From Acephala macrosclerotiorum (Eukaryota; Ascomycota; Leotiomycetes; Helotiales; Mollisiaceae): a DNA stretch of 64,000 bases. Every line of letters begins with the position of its first letter. Position 1 is the stretch's first letter. Shown piece by piece: positions 11,634 to 23,418 of the stretch. A program made the translations under genes and the position numbers. Below the pieces are notes generated by a model. That model worked only from the letters and a program-made list of their open reading frames with translations, had not been told where the DNA came from and did not search any database. The stretch spans positions 62,001-126,000 of the forward strand of contig MU119281.1 in the NCBI GenBank assembly GCA_014904845.1, written 5' to 3'.

Positions 11634-12444
11634 TGATCATCGAGGACGGAGGCAAAGCGACGAGTTGACGAATTTCTTTTGTTTATGAATGTTGAATGGA
11701 TGTTGATGGACATTTAAATACCCACATGATCCCGGGCATGTGATACGTCACTATTTTTTCGGTTGCGGGAATTGTCACTTCTTCGAGAGTGAATGGCCTG
11801 CTATATATTCTCCAGTCCATGCTCTCTCCTGCTAGCGTTACGGCTCGCTCCGAAAATCCTTTGTCACATTTAATTCCCCGATGTTTCTCTAGGGGCAGTC
11901 GATATGTGATCGAATACGGGCGTCGTTGCGTTGGCAGGTGTGGAGTTGCTGGCTGGCGAATTGGTCCAGTCTCTCGGCTTTGTCAAAGTCGGCCGGAGAC
12001 CTAAAAGAGTTCAGGGTTCAGAAGCCTAGGGTGGTTCCTACGGCTACACGTCTGCGTCATGACGGTCGTGTAGGAGGCCTGAGAAGCGTATCTTTCTAAT
12101 TACACTGCTGTCGTTTCCGAAAGTCTGTCATTTCCGAAGAACTAGGCGTTTTGATATTGGAGTTGGATAATGGGGTATATTTGTTGTTACTTCCAAGAAA
12201 TGGAACCTTCGTGTTCTTTGAACACATTTTTGCGTCCAACGGCTCTCTCCTTGTTGTGCCCTTGCGTAACCACTTCATTTTGAGCGTTTGGAAGCGATGT
12301 CGAGTCCAAAGATAAGATGCTACTTTCTCAATCTCTCAACTTTCGAGCGATGTGAGAACTTTGAGCTTTATTGCGTTCCAAAACAAGTCGACGCCGACTT
12401 GAAAATTTCTATGAAATGGTATATATTGAGTACAATTTAAACGG
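11634..12444. other. Intergenic
   Basis: 3' flanks of two converging genes. No gene or repeat recognised. Confidence 0.5.
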
Positions 12445-15400
12445 TTAGGAATCCTCGGGCCTTTTCCACTTGATTATTTTCCTACTCCATGTCTTTAACC
12501 TGCTTTGAGACTTATTAGGATTCGTACCTTCTCGAACAGAACGCAAGTTGTTTAAATAATTAGAGGGCATGATTTCTAATCCTGCTCCTCGGTTGTTGCA
12601 GTCCAATTGTCCACGAGTTATTGCGAGGTTTTCCATAGCCTCAATCGTATCGGGGTGCTTCTCGCCAAGGACCTCCTTTCGTAACTTAAGTACCTGAATT
12701 TCAAGCTGTTCGGTCTCTATTAATCGGCCTTGCTGCCACCAAGTATTTGCAAGATTCGCCATAGATAGAATCGTGCTTGGGTGCTTCTCGCCAAGTACCT
12801 CTTTTCGCAGCTCGAGCACTTGAATGTCAANNNNNNNNNNNNNNNNNNNNNNNNNNNNNNNNNNNNNNNNNNNNNNNNNNGAATCGTGCTTGGGTGCTTC
12901 TCGCCAAGTACCTCTTTTCGCAGCTCGAGCACTTGAATGTCAAACTGTTCAGCCTCTGTTAACCGGCCTTGCTGCCGCCAAGTGCTTGCGAGGTTCGCCA
13001 TAGCTGCAATCGTGTCTGGGTGCTTCTCGCCAAGGACCTCTTTTTGCAGTTCGAGCACTTGAACTTCAAACTGTTCAGCCTCTGTTGACCGGCCTTGCTC
13101 CCAATAATAGTTGCCTATATGACGCAAAAGGGATGGAGCTTGATCATTATACGCCTCTGCATCTATCCATGTGGCAGCTTTCAGTGCATGTGGCAAATAT
13201 AATTTGCAACTAGTCCATGTTCCATACTTCCCATCAGGAAATAAATCCGTCATAATTCCCAGGGCCTCTCCAGAGAACGAGCAGGTTTGTGTCTGGGTAA
13301 GTGCTCGTCGCGTTGCCAGATGGACTAGACGATGCTGTTCATAAGTTGGCAATCCCTCGTCAACTACTCTTTGAGCTTGGAGGAATGAGTATTCGATAAG
13401 CCGACTAGTGGCCAATAGAACCATATCTTCGTCGAAATCAGGACCAGCCGCAGCCTTGAGTAGCTCGAAAGGAAGTCTTTTATTATCCAAAAATGCAATA
13501 ATATTCAGAATCTTCTCGCCACATGGACTTTCTTCCGCGATCTGTCTCATCGAAATAAGCCACGTATTCATTACGCTGTTTGGCACACCCGACCGGTAGA
13601 CGTCTGGAAATTCTTGACTCAAGATGTTGGATTGCCGGGACTCAGACTCGCTGAAGAATTGCAAATATTGCTGGACGGATACCTTGGTCTTTCTGATATA
13701 CGCGGCAGCTTGTGCGATAGCGAGCGGGAGCCTCTGGAGAAGCTCTAGAAGCTTATCTTCGTTTTCAGAAAGATCCATGTCGTCTCGTCCACTCAGTCTT
13801 TGAAACATTTTCCAGGACTCTTGGGTAGTCATCGCGCCCACCTCAACACCTTGGTCGACACCTACGATACTGCCAAGAATACCGCCATCCCGGGAAGTCC
13901 AGATAACCGTTCCACTTTGATTTTTTGGCACAAATCGAAGGAGCTCTGGACTTTGTGATTGTTGACCATGAGGAGCCGAGTATGCCGTTTTGAATATTCT
14001 CAGGTCATCTGCGTTGTCGAGAACGAGCAGCCAATTTGTCTGCTGGTCTATCCATTGCTGGACTGCGCGTAGCAGATCCTCGCCTTTCAAATCCTGTGAT
14101 AACCCTGCGATCTTGCCAAGATCACTGTAACCTTGAGTGAATCTAGCCTCGGAATCTGCATGAACCCAAAATACAGAACAAGATGTCGCGTCTTGTCGGC
14201 GATAGGCGTATTCGAGAGCGATCTGTGTCTTACTAGGAAAACACAAGTTAGTAGAGGAAACTACAAATACCATTTTCCACATACCCGCATCCACCAAGGC
14301 CCCAGATTGCAGCTGATCGGTTGGGTGATGATAGGGATAAAAGCCGGTCCAAGGCTTTGAAAGCATCATCTCGATTGACGAGACCATTATTTCGACTAAA
14401 GGGAATCAAGGTGATCGCTTTTTGCCCTAGATTAATCACTTAGAAACACTCCATAAATGGAATAGATCGATTCTCACTACGGGTGGATCTACGCTCGGAA
14501 GCATCCCACTAGAGATTTTGGTTAGCCATTGCTCGGGGCATAGCTTGGGGTTTAATGGTGCGTGTACCTCAATGATTTGTTTGGGTGAGAACTCAAGATG
14601 AACTTAGACAAGCTGATCAGCAAACCCGAATTGCTATCTAAGAAAAGTCTAGCTCTGCCCACGTACATTGCTTTTGCTTCAGGTTCATAGCACATTGTTG
14701 TGCAGCGGACCTCGTCTCTTGTCCATCCATATACTCGGCTGTAGCAGCATCTATGAGAGCTGCTGCCTGGTATTCTTCCAACCCAACATCCTGCAGACCT
14801 TGCTGGACATTGAACCGAAAATAGCGTTTGCCTTCATACAGCCGTCGGTGTCTTTCCACAAATATCTTCGCCGTATCCTCTGTCTGGGTCGCAATACCTA
14901 CTAAGGTCTCCGAGAAAAACTTCAAGGATCCCTCGGCAATAGCCTTCCTCCCAGGATTGCCCGTCCCGATTGATACGAAACATTTCAGCAGCCTGCTCAA
15001 TTCCATCCCTTCATCGTGACACCATATGTTCTGAGCTTCGTTCCATAGCTGTTCGACTGGATTATTCGCGCCCAACCCTCCGTCTACAAACTTCCGCCGG
15101 CGTGGCCCAATTGTGACTGGCTCGAAGAAGCTTGTTGCTGCAGATGTTGCTCGTACAGCTTCGCAGATTGTAGCGGGAATGTTATTGAGAGCATCGGTTG
15201 AGGCGTAGGATCGCAGAAGGACGGTTGCCGTAACCTCGAATGCTTTCGCGCAGACAACCCTATACCTTGGTCAAACAACGCACTGCAACAAAGGGGCAAC
15301 ATACACTTTGCATCTCTCCTTTCCGTCATTCAGGGGTTCTGCATCTGACAAGCCACGCCCCTTGAGAATCTTTCTTATACACTCCTCGAGAACGGTAGAA

Positions 15401-15841
15401 TCAAATCGGCCCTTGATCTTTCCCCACATGTTAACCGGCAGACCCTTCTTTCCAAAGATCGTTTGGAACATGCTGGTATAAGCCTCGATACAATCGTCGA
15501 CGTCCATCTCAAGACGCCCTAGCATAATCGCAATAATTCTGATACAGTGAGATAATTCTCGAATATCTAGAAATCCTTACCCTCCTGTGCTCGTTCCGCC
15601 AATCAAGTCGAAAAGTTCGCACGGCTTAACATAGGGCTGGCCATCCTTCTTGCGTTCTGCATTCACCTTTGCCATTAACGCCTTGACAATGAGAAGTGTA
15701 GAAAGTCCTCGGACCCCCCCACCGTCTTGTTCCATAGATTAGCAGAGTGAAGTCCAGAAGTATAAACGGCATACCAAGAGATAATACACAGAGTCCATCC
15801 TGATTGAGAGGGTTGTCTCGGGGCGGGACTGTCGACTGCAT
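12445..15841 (-). CDS. Patatin / NB-ARC / TPR protein (fungal NLR-type STAND protein)
   Basis: Likely a cytosolic self/non-self or stress sensor whose patatin lipase effector is controlled by an NTPase switch. The start ATG is at 15841 (MQSTVPPRDN). An intron joins LCVLSL to the oxyanion loop DGGGVRGLST, and a further exon gives GGTSTGG, the nucleophile-Ser motif. After another intron comes VDGGLGANNP with the catalytic Asp. A linker with introns leads to IWGLGGCG, an intron, then KTQIALEYAYRR, which together form the Walker A region. LLVLDNADD is Walker B and LPLAIAQAAAYI the GLPL-like motif. The C-terminus is an array of about 42-residue TPR units (EQFEIQVLELRKEVLGEKHP type) of very high mutual identity, ending in a diverged tail. 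A 50-N gap interrupts the array, so length and copy number are unknown. Splicing between patatin and NB-ARC (about 14440-14665) is inferred; two separate genes remain possible. Confidence 0.85.
12550..13090 (-). repeat. Near-identical 126-bp TPR-coding tandem repeats
   Basis: Each unit codes for a 42-residue TPR with the core EVLGEKHP. A 63-bp segment ending CTTGAATGTCAA (12768-12830) recurs exactly at 12881-12943, on both sides of the N gap. Neighbouring units differ by only a few bases. Confidence 0.85.
12831..12880. other. Assembly gap, 50 N
   Basis: Fifty consecutive N inside the tandem TPR units. The round number suggests a placeholder of unknown true size. Confidence 0.98.
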
Positions 15842-16640
15842 CTGTGCCGTTGCGAATAGATCGGTTTTGACTAAGGCGAATAGGATTTCTAGTCGCGTTC
15901 GAGGTTAAACTAGGTCATGAAATGCTCGATAGAGTCAAGCAACCTAACTTTCTTGATATGCTTAACTGTTAGAGTGTGACGGATCCGACCTCACAACCCC
16001 GCTATCGAAGTCACGTGCCAAGAGCGCCTGGGCACCCACCTATCCAGAGTAAACACGCATCATGTTTTTACAGCTGGCAGACATCAGTTCTATGGTAAGA
16101 ACTGCCTTCGCTTATCCCATCCGCAAGCTATGAGTGTTTGGAAAAGGGTGACTATCGAAGGAAGATAATAGGAACGTAATAAATTCCCATACGCAACTTA
16201 TAGTCAGGCCGTGACAACTTTCTTCAGAAAGTCAAAGACAGACTGACGGTCGGAAACCCTGGAAGCTGGCGGGGTTTGGGATGGATTTGGTGGCGCTGTA
16301 CCTTGCTGTCGCTAGGGATCTCCAGCCATTCGCTGGCGATGTTTCGGCAACGTGCAAGGCTGAACCTCAAGCTAATTTCAAATAACATCGTCAACCTCCA
16401 GCATCTTCACTTCTGGACCGCCTTATTTCGACACCTGGGACCTGCATCGCTCAATTGACCATGGATAACCACTCGTATCGGCCTGCATAGATTGCAGACT
16501 CCGCAATAGACCGGTCTTCTCTCCCGATTGAACGTTGCATCGCTGCATCTGCATCCCATCCCACTCTGCTGATCGCCCAGGAACGCTGCTTCCGGGAACG
16601 TGGTCGTCCCACGTGTGAAAGCTCGACAGCTATTCCGACA
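15842..16640. other. Intergenic between divergent genes
   Basis: Shared upstream region of the NLR-type gene (left) and the phosphatase gene (right). Short ORFs only, none recognised. Confidence 0.5.
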
Positions 16641-16650
16641 ATATAAATAT
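16641..16650 (+). promoter_or_regulatory. TATA-like box
   Basis: ATATAAATAT lies about 120 bp before the preferred ATG at 16767, a fitting distance for a fungal core promoter. Its position argues against the in-frame ATG at 16653. Confidence 0.4.
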
Positions 16651-16766
16651 GGATGGAAACCCCTCGATCGCATTCGCTAGTGCGCGGCACTCGTTGGATC
16701 TCTAGATTGATTCCTGCGCTTGGGATTATCTTGTTATTCCGCCTCATCAGTCAAGAGTATTTCACC

Positions 16767-18577
16767 ATGCGGACGAATCCTAGGTCGAGCTTTATGGCTG
16801 CTGTTGCGGCTTCTCTTGCGAGGCATGGCAAAGCTGCAAGTGTCGATTTGGGATGGCATGCACTGAATGCGACGGCGATTAATAATTTGACGCAGGTGGT
16901 CAATGGGGAGGGGATTTATGGGTTCATTTATAACAATTCGAATACGCCGGCAGACGAGTATGGAATTTACAATTGGTGTAACATGCCGCATGTGCGAAAG
17001 ACGGAGTACGAGGTCCCTTCGTCGGAGTACAAGCTTCAGTATGTCGAGGTGGTGAGTTGGCTTTCGTCCCGAGTCAATTGAATGTCGCTGATGATTCACA
17101 GATTCACAGACACCACAAACGTACCGTCTACGCCTCGAATTCCTTCCCTGTCGAATCATATGGTTGGAACTGCGATGATGAAGGACTTTTCTACTATGGA
17201 CAGCCGAAGGAGGGCAACAAGTCGGTACATACATACTGGCAGGGTTTCCTCTCGCCGCAGAACCCTTTCATCCCGACTGGATTTCTGGGAACTTGCCAAT
17301 TCCCTCAGATCACTGCTGGGGGTTTGGATGATTCGTGGCAGCATGGACAGGATCTATACGGCGTCTACCATGACTTGTTGGGTTTCTTGCCTGAAGACAT
17401 GGGCGAGAAGGTGACGTTCAGGGTTACGCAGAATGTGATTACAAGTGAGGTTGCGGGCATGGTCATCAATGGCATGTTCAACACCCAGGCAAATTTGCCT
17501 TTGTTGGTGGCAGTAAGAACAATCTTCGATGTAATTCTTCGGATAGCTGACCTCTTCCAGCCAAGTGGGTACGATTCCTTAGAACCAACCTATACATGCA
17601 CAGTTTCGTCCAACCTCTTCGATGCCATCCAGTCCGGCACAAACTGGACGAGTCATTTGACTGCTGCCACATCCCTCTACTCTATATTGGACAACATCTC
17701 CGGCGTTTCACCCACCGATTCTGGATTCCACGCAAGCTTCGATCATTACTACGACAATCTGTCTGCTAGGCAATGTCACGCCAAGCCATTGCCTTGCAAG
17801 CTTGTCAATGGAGTCAACTCCACGACTTGCGTTACCCAAGATATCGCAGACGAAGTCTACCGATTCGGAAACTATGAGTATTCCTTCATCTACCGCGATG
17901 ACTACCGAAGTTTGGCTGCCAGTGCGACCTCATATGGTGTTTGGATCGGCGAGCTCACTACTCATTTACGGGCCTCCATTGCCGGAAACAGCAGCGTCAT
18001 CTACAGACACAATGTTGCTCACGATGGCTCCATGTCTCGACTTCTTTCCGTCTTGCAACTGGATGTTATGGTCTGGCCTGGTATGGGATCAGAGGTTGTG
18101 TTTGAGCTCTACAAGAAGGAGATTTCTACTACTCCGACTGCCACGACTATGGTGACAGCCACGGCTTCGGTCGTTGCGCCAAACTGCAACCATGACAATT
18201 GCCTCAGACAATTTATCGGTGCTCCATCTGCCGCATCAGCATTCTGCCCAACCTTCACAGCATCAGCGAACGCCCCCCTCCCAACATTTGCTTCGAACTG
18301 CGATGGCAACGCATCAAAAGTATCGTCGGCTTGCTCTTGCCTCGTAACACCAACATCTACCACCTCTGCACCAACCTCGACTAGCACAGCTGGAACAAGT
18401 GCAAGTGGGTACTACATTCGTGTCTTGTGGGGAGGGAAGGTCCTTCGGAGCTCAAACCCAAGCTTGGGATTGATGGATATGGTTCCTGTTGAGACGGTTC
18501 TTGCTTACTTTGATGGACTGGTTGGTTTCGGTGCTAGTCTTGTATATGGTAAGTGCAATGGGACAATTCCTGTTTAG
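16767..18577 (+). CDS. Secreted histidine acid phosphatase-like enzyme with an inserted Cys-rich module
   Basis: Branch-2 histidine phosphatase family: hydrolysis of phosphomonoesters through a phospho-His intermediate, probably extracellular or wall-associated. Three exons (16767-17051, 17102-17512, 17561-18577) give 570 residues. The ATG at 16767 has context CACCATG; its leader is only weakly signal-like, and an upstream in-frame ATG at 16653 would add a membrane-anchor-like stretch. The catalytic loop is built across intron 1 as VIHRHHKRTVYASN (RHxxRT). The proton-donor motif is HNVAHDGS (HD). Many N-glycosylation sites suit secretion. Between FELYKK and GYYIRVLWGG, normally adjacent in this family, lie about 96 extra codons (18119-18406): a Ser/Thr linker, a six-Cys module starting NCNHDNCLRQF, and another Ser/Thr linker. 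Intron 2 is exactly 48 bp and stop-free, so retention would keep the frame. Confidence 0.85.
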
Positions 18578-19105
18578 GATTGTGGATTCTGCATTTGGGA
18601 AAAATAAAGTAATGTTGAATATATTCAAATTCCCATGCCTGCCTCCATCGAGCATATCTTTCGCCTCATTCATGTGTTTCTGCCAGTGCAGTATCCATCT
18701 TGGAACGCGTGTAGCCATCTTCAGCGTACTCGAATCCTCCTAAAGTAGCAGTGCTGCTGAAGCTTTGCTCAAACCTGTGCCCATTCGCGGGACTGCTACA
18801 TAGGTAATCCATGCTTCTAATTGGCCACTCCTATACGAGCTCTCCCAATTCGGCAATCAACTCACATAAAACCCCTCCTCTTCTCAAGCTCAATCAGTTC
18901 TTTGCGTAGCACAAAGCCACATCCTGCACCTTCTAACCAATTTTAGTAAAATGGAGGGGTTCTCTCTGCCATTCGGTGCTGTTGATTCGGCCCTCGAGTT
19001 TATCTCCTTTTACCTCCAGCAAGCGAGAGTTTAGCGAGGTGTCTTGCAGGTGTCACGTGCAACTCGCGATGTGGTTTTGGTGTTGAGTTGGAGTGGAGGA
19101 TTGGG
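18578..19105. other. Intergenic
   Basis: 3' flank of the phosphatase gene and upstream region of the SDR gene. No gene recognised. Confidence 0.5.
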
Positions 19106-19113
19106 TATATAAG
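19106..19113 (+). promoter_or_regulatory. TATA box of the SDR gene
   Basis: TATATAAG about 97 bp before the SDR start codon, followed by a C/T-rich leader. Confidence 0.5.
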
Positions 19114-19202
19114 GCTTCAATTCCTCTCCTTCTTCTGCTCTATCGATGTTTTTATCTGCCTTTTCTCAGGCTTTCAAAGCGTCACACTCAATCAACACAT
19201 CA

Positions 19203-20436
19203 TGGCGACCAAAATAGAGAAGAAAGTAGTCCTGGTCACGGGTGCAAACCAGGGTTTGGGGTTTGAGGTCATCCACGTCCTCGCCCTCCGCGAGCCATAC
19301 AGCGTCTATATCCTTTGCTCTCGTGACGTCTCCAAAGGTTAAGAAGCGCTGGGAAAGTTGAGAGAGCTGGGGGTGAAGAGTGAGATTGAGGTGTTGAAGT
19401 TTGATGTCACTGTTGATGAGGATGTTGAAGCTGCTGTGAAGTTCGTTGGCGAAAAGTGGAGGAAACTTGATGGCATGTTCCTTTCTTTAAGCGATTGGGC
19501 GATTGAGTGATTGAGAGAGAGGAGGGGAGGGGAGAAGGCAATGCTGATAGGAAGCAGTTTTGGTGAACAACGCGGGAATTTCCCCCGTCCTCCAACCAGC
19601 GAAGGATTCTTCACCGGCAGCGATGAGAGAGGCATACTCGTATCTGATCAACACGAACCTCATCTCAGCTTATGTCATCTCGAAGGCATCCTTGAGTTTG
19701 TTGCAGAAGGGGAAGGACCCGAAAGCTGTTAATGTTACGTCTAGACTGGGGAGTATGGAGTTTAATCTCAAAAGCCCGATGGTGAGGGGTCATCGGAGTG
19801 TGGAGTGAGTGCATTATCTTCTTTCCTTTCTCTCGATGCTCCCCAAGACTTTGTGTTTGTGTTTCTCTTGAGTGTTGGAGCTTCCGGGGATCACAGGAAA
19901 GGATGGAAAAGGAAAGAGAAGGAACTTGATGCTACTGACCATGTGCAATAGGTACGGAAGTTCCAAAGTGGCGTTGAACGGTGTTACTGCGCATATGCAG
20001 GCTGGTGAGAATGATCGATGTGGCGCGATCTGGGATTATGGCTCAAAGGCTTGGGGGCAGGCAGAGAAGAAGGAGGGATATGTGACGTTTTATGTTGCGC
20101 AGCCGGGGACATTGAAGACTGCTTTTGTGAGCCTCACTCTCCCAACTCTCTTATCATATTTTCTCCTCATTTACGTTGAGGAAGTTCACATTAGGTATGT
20201 TTCGAGTATTATTGCATGTAGCTGGAAATTCGAGGGAAATGGAGGCAATCATGGACATGGAGAAATGATTGAGCTGACGATCTGGATAGAACGGGTTCAG
20301 AGAAGGGGCGAAGAGCCCGGAGCTTGGAGCGGAAGTGATTTCGAGGTTGGCTATTGATGGGCAAGATGGGAAGTACTATCCTGGCGGTACGTATTGGAAG
20401 TGTGATGTTGACGAAATGGAGGAAGTTCCTTGGTAG
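19203..20436 (+). pseudogene. Short-chain dehydrogenase/reductase (carbonyl reductase-like) with one nonsense codon
   Basis: NAD(P)-dependent oxidoreductase of unknown substrate. It begins MATKIEKKVVLVTGANQGLG (Rossmann TGxxxGxG). After SRDVSKG an in-frame TAA (19340-19342) stands where Gln (CAA) would fit, and the frame then continues with EALGKLRELGVKS. Intron 1 (about 19476-19557) appears to use a GC donor. It is followed by VLVNNAG, the NNAG motif. Two more introns flank the exon with YGSSK (YxxxK catalytic pair), and a last exon reads from NGFREGAKSPELGAE to DEMEEVPW and a stop at 20434-20436. Everything except the TAA looks functional, so this is either a recent null allele or a sequencing artefact. 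Confidence 0.75.
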
Positions 20437-20897
20437 CACCTGGTGTTGTTGGTCAGACTAGCACGTGATTTCACTGAACTTTTGAGGCTCGATTTAGTTT
20501 TGTTAGGGTAAGGAGGTGAGGATACTTAGTCAGAAGTCATTAAAATATATCCTGATAGTTGCCTTCCCTGTGCTAGGGTCCCTATCGAAATTTGTTTCAT
20601 CACGGTCACATGAGAAGCCACTAACGTTTCCAAGGTTCTTGTGCATCCTTCGAAACGAAAAAGCAAAGTCTGCATCGAATATTCATCGTCTCATCACCCC
20701 ACCATTAGCCAGGGTGCTTTCTCCACACCAGTCGCAGCTGTCCATGGGGTTTTTGCGAGGATCTTTGTCACGTCAATCAGTCCCAGGGTGGAATTACGCC
20801 CTGCTGGGCCGAGTGAGTCGGCAGCCAGAGCTCCACACCAGTAGTCACTTTCTTAGATCCTCAATTCACTCCTGCATGCGGTTGTTGAGTTGGCTCT
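20437..20897. other. Intergenic
   Basis: 3' flank of the SDR gene. Short ORFs only. Confidence 0.5.
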
Positions 20898-20935
20898 CGC
20901 AAAAACATGGTCTCTCGTAGTCGGCGAGCAAAGCT
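20898..20935 (+). promoter_or_regulatory. Two-part upstream element, copy 1
   Basis: CGCAAAAACATGG (20898-20910) followed by the diverged half AGCAAAGCT at 20927-20935, offset 29 bp. It lies 230 bp before the ATG of tandem paralogue 1. Matching elements precede the other three paralogues. Confidence 0.6.
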
Positions 20936-21127
20936 GCAACCATTGGCATCGTTCATACGTTATGATTATCTCTTGCTCATGTCCGATTTGGATGCTATTT
21001 AATGGTAGGCCAGGGTCACATCAATCTGTACGGCAAGCTTTCAATTCGCCGCATACAACCAATCGCCTCCAATTCGCCCATGTGTCTTGAACTTCTCAAC
21101 TGCAATTAAACACTAGCAGTCGATACA

Positions 21128-23418
21128 ATGAACAAAGGAGGACGACCTAAGAATGCGTGGACGCCATCTCGCAAGCGAAAGCTAGCTCGCTTGCATACTC
21201 TCACTACCCTAGATAAAGACGAGATTGCTGAAGTGCTTCGGGCTCATGGATTCAAACCAAGGTAGGAAGCCGCAATTTGAGCACTTGTCGTCTCGGCAGC
21301 TGACAATACTCCAGCCCAAGCGATGTCCAAAAGAAGCTTCGGGACCTTCTCCCCAGGGATTATGCGAAGGAGTACAACTCCATCCGCCCACCGAAGGATC
21401 ACCCAAGATCCTTCCGTCTAGACAAGCTACGCAAGCAACTACATTACCAACCTTCAATGCATCCACATGATGCGCGAGCAAAATTCAAGGACGTTCAGGC
21501 GTTTGAGGGCCCATCATCAGCGTTTCGCGATTATTCAGGTCCAAATCCGATTCAACTGCCTCGTACCTTGATTGGTACGGCGCAAGACGAACCGGAGTCT
21601 CAAATTGTGATCCCTTCACTTCTACTCTTAGACGGCTCATTTATCGTGCCAACTATCGAGGAGGACTTGGAATCGACCCATGTGGAACAGACTCCGAAGA
21701 CCAAGTCAACACCCATCATATCACGCGCTTCTTCCGTACTCAGTCTAAGCCAGCTCGAGTCCAGGATCAAGCGGTCAAGCTCTCTGATCAGGCATGTTCA
21801 GGCCGTATTACGCCATTCTTCGACGAATTCATGGAGATCTAGTCTGTCTTTACGTTGTAGTGAGGTATCAGCTCAAAGTCTGATGCGAGTGAGAGGTGTC
21901 GTCATCTCAATCTTGCGAAGCCGCCCTGCATCTGAAACGGAGCAGAATGCACCTGCATTGTCAATTGCCGGAAACATTGTCCCTTCTTGTGAAGGTCAAT
22001 TGCTAGAATCAGATGCAAGCGCCGTATTGGAATCTGCTCCACCGAACGAGGCAAGTCTTGATCCTCCAGAGCAACAGCGTCCTCCCACTCCGATCCAACC
22101 AACTTATCCTAAAAGCCCTTCTTTATCTGAGACAGAGGAGCGTATTTGGCACGAAATGATCCAGGAGAGTGGCCTAAATAGCCCCTTCTCTGCGCGGCCG
22201 GAGTTTACAGGAATGTGCCTGCAGTGGAGGATATGCTGCCAAGAGTGGGTAAAAAGGCGCAAACCTATGTGCCGTGGCTGTGGTTTACGAGATATCCATC
22301 GGCAAGCGAAGTTGAACACTAGCCACATTCTCTCCAGTGGCAACGAGGAAACCAGCATCCTGTCAGAAACTACCAATCAGGCGGACTACTTCGGCAACAC
22401 CCCACTGCATTTTGCAGCTGGCTCGCCGACTTGGCAGATCGGATACATGATGAACAGGATCGGCGACAGTGCAGCCACCACAATGGTAAATACTTCCGGC
22501 TCGACCTTTCTGCATGTCCTTTTCGAGTATCTTAGATCTTCTGTAGCCTTGAGAGATGTTGTTCCCGTTGTACGATGTCTCGCGAGCCAGGATTTTCCCT
22601 TTACTCTGCGTGACTGCCATGGCCGCACTGCAATTCATATGTTATTCGATAATCGGCACCGGTTGCTTGAGAGACTTTTTTCGTGGAAAGATCATGATAC
22701 CCTACTATATATTTTGGACATCATGCAATTGGGAAACAATACTTTAATGGACAACCTGGGGCGAAACATTGATGATCTCATTCGACACGATACAACTCCG
22801 GGACAGCGGAAACCCGATGCCGCTGGGTACTCGTTTATAGGAGCCATGTCAGAATTGTCTTCTGACCCAACAAAATGGCTTCTGTCAACTGTGGCAACAG
22901 ACAAGTACTCCTGGATCGATTCCAATGGAGACACGGCACTTATTGCATTGATAAAGAGCTGGAACGCTGACAAGGACGAAACTCAACTGCCCGACATTAT
23001 TCAAAAGTTGGTTCAGTCTGGCAGCGCAGTCGACATGCGAGATCGAGCAGGCAACACCGCTCTAGCTATTGCGACAAGAAGAGGTCTGCGACCAGCCGTT
23101 ACTGCTCTCCTTAACCTTGGAGCATGTATCCATTCTAGGAATTACTTGGGGGTTAGCATACTTCGGGGTGCTCGCCGAGAATTACGACAAACCAGAAGAG
23201 ATGAGGAGGACAAGCTATACGCAATGATACTCAGCTGCATCACGCTTCTAGTTGATAAAGGTGCTGTCATGCATCCTTCTGGGTACCAGGAATGGGCTGC
23301 TCCATCTTCTCCTCTAGCTCAGGATCCGCTTCTGCACACAGAGGTTTTGGCATTGCAGAATCGCCATAACAGGGACAACACGAATATCGACTTGATGAGT
23401 GGGCTGTCATATCTATGA
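21128..23418 (+). CDS. Tandem family member 1: Clr5-like HTH + ankyrin-like repeats
   Basis: Two exons (21128-21261, 21315-23418; 53-bp intron) give 745 residues. Residues 1 to about 75 are basic and helical: NKGGRPKNAWTPSRKRKLAR, then DKDEIAEVLRAHGF and SDVQKKLRDLL, resembling the fungal Clr5 helix-turn-helix domain (my inference). Next come family boxes FEGPSSAFRDYS and EPESQIVIPSLLLLDGS, a Ser-rich region, and a Cys motif (CC then CRGCG) near residue 345. After that come ankyrin-like units: YFGNTPLHFAA, STFLHVLFEYL, CHGRTAIHMLFDN, NGDTALIALIKSW and RAGNTALAIATRRG. The end is YQEWAAPSSPLA. It has no signal peptide or membrane helix, so it is probably nuclear or cytosolic. It heads a set of four co-oriented paralogues. 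Function unknown; a regulator is plausible. Confidence 0.9.

Noticed and set aside
16407..17234. Minus-strand ORFs of 88-166 codons over the phosphatase start
   Set aside because: Arg-rich mirrors of the plus-strand frame, which holds the RHxxRT catalytic motif.
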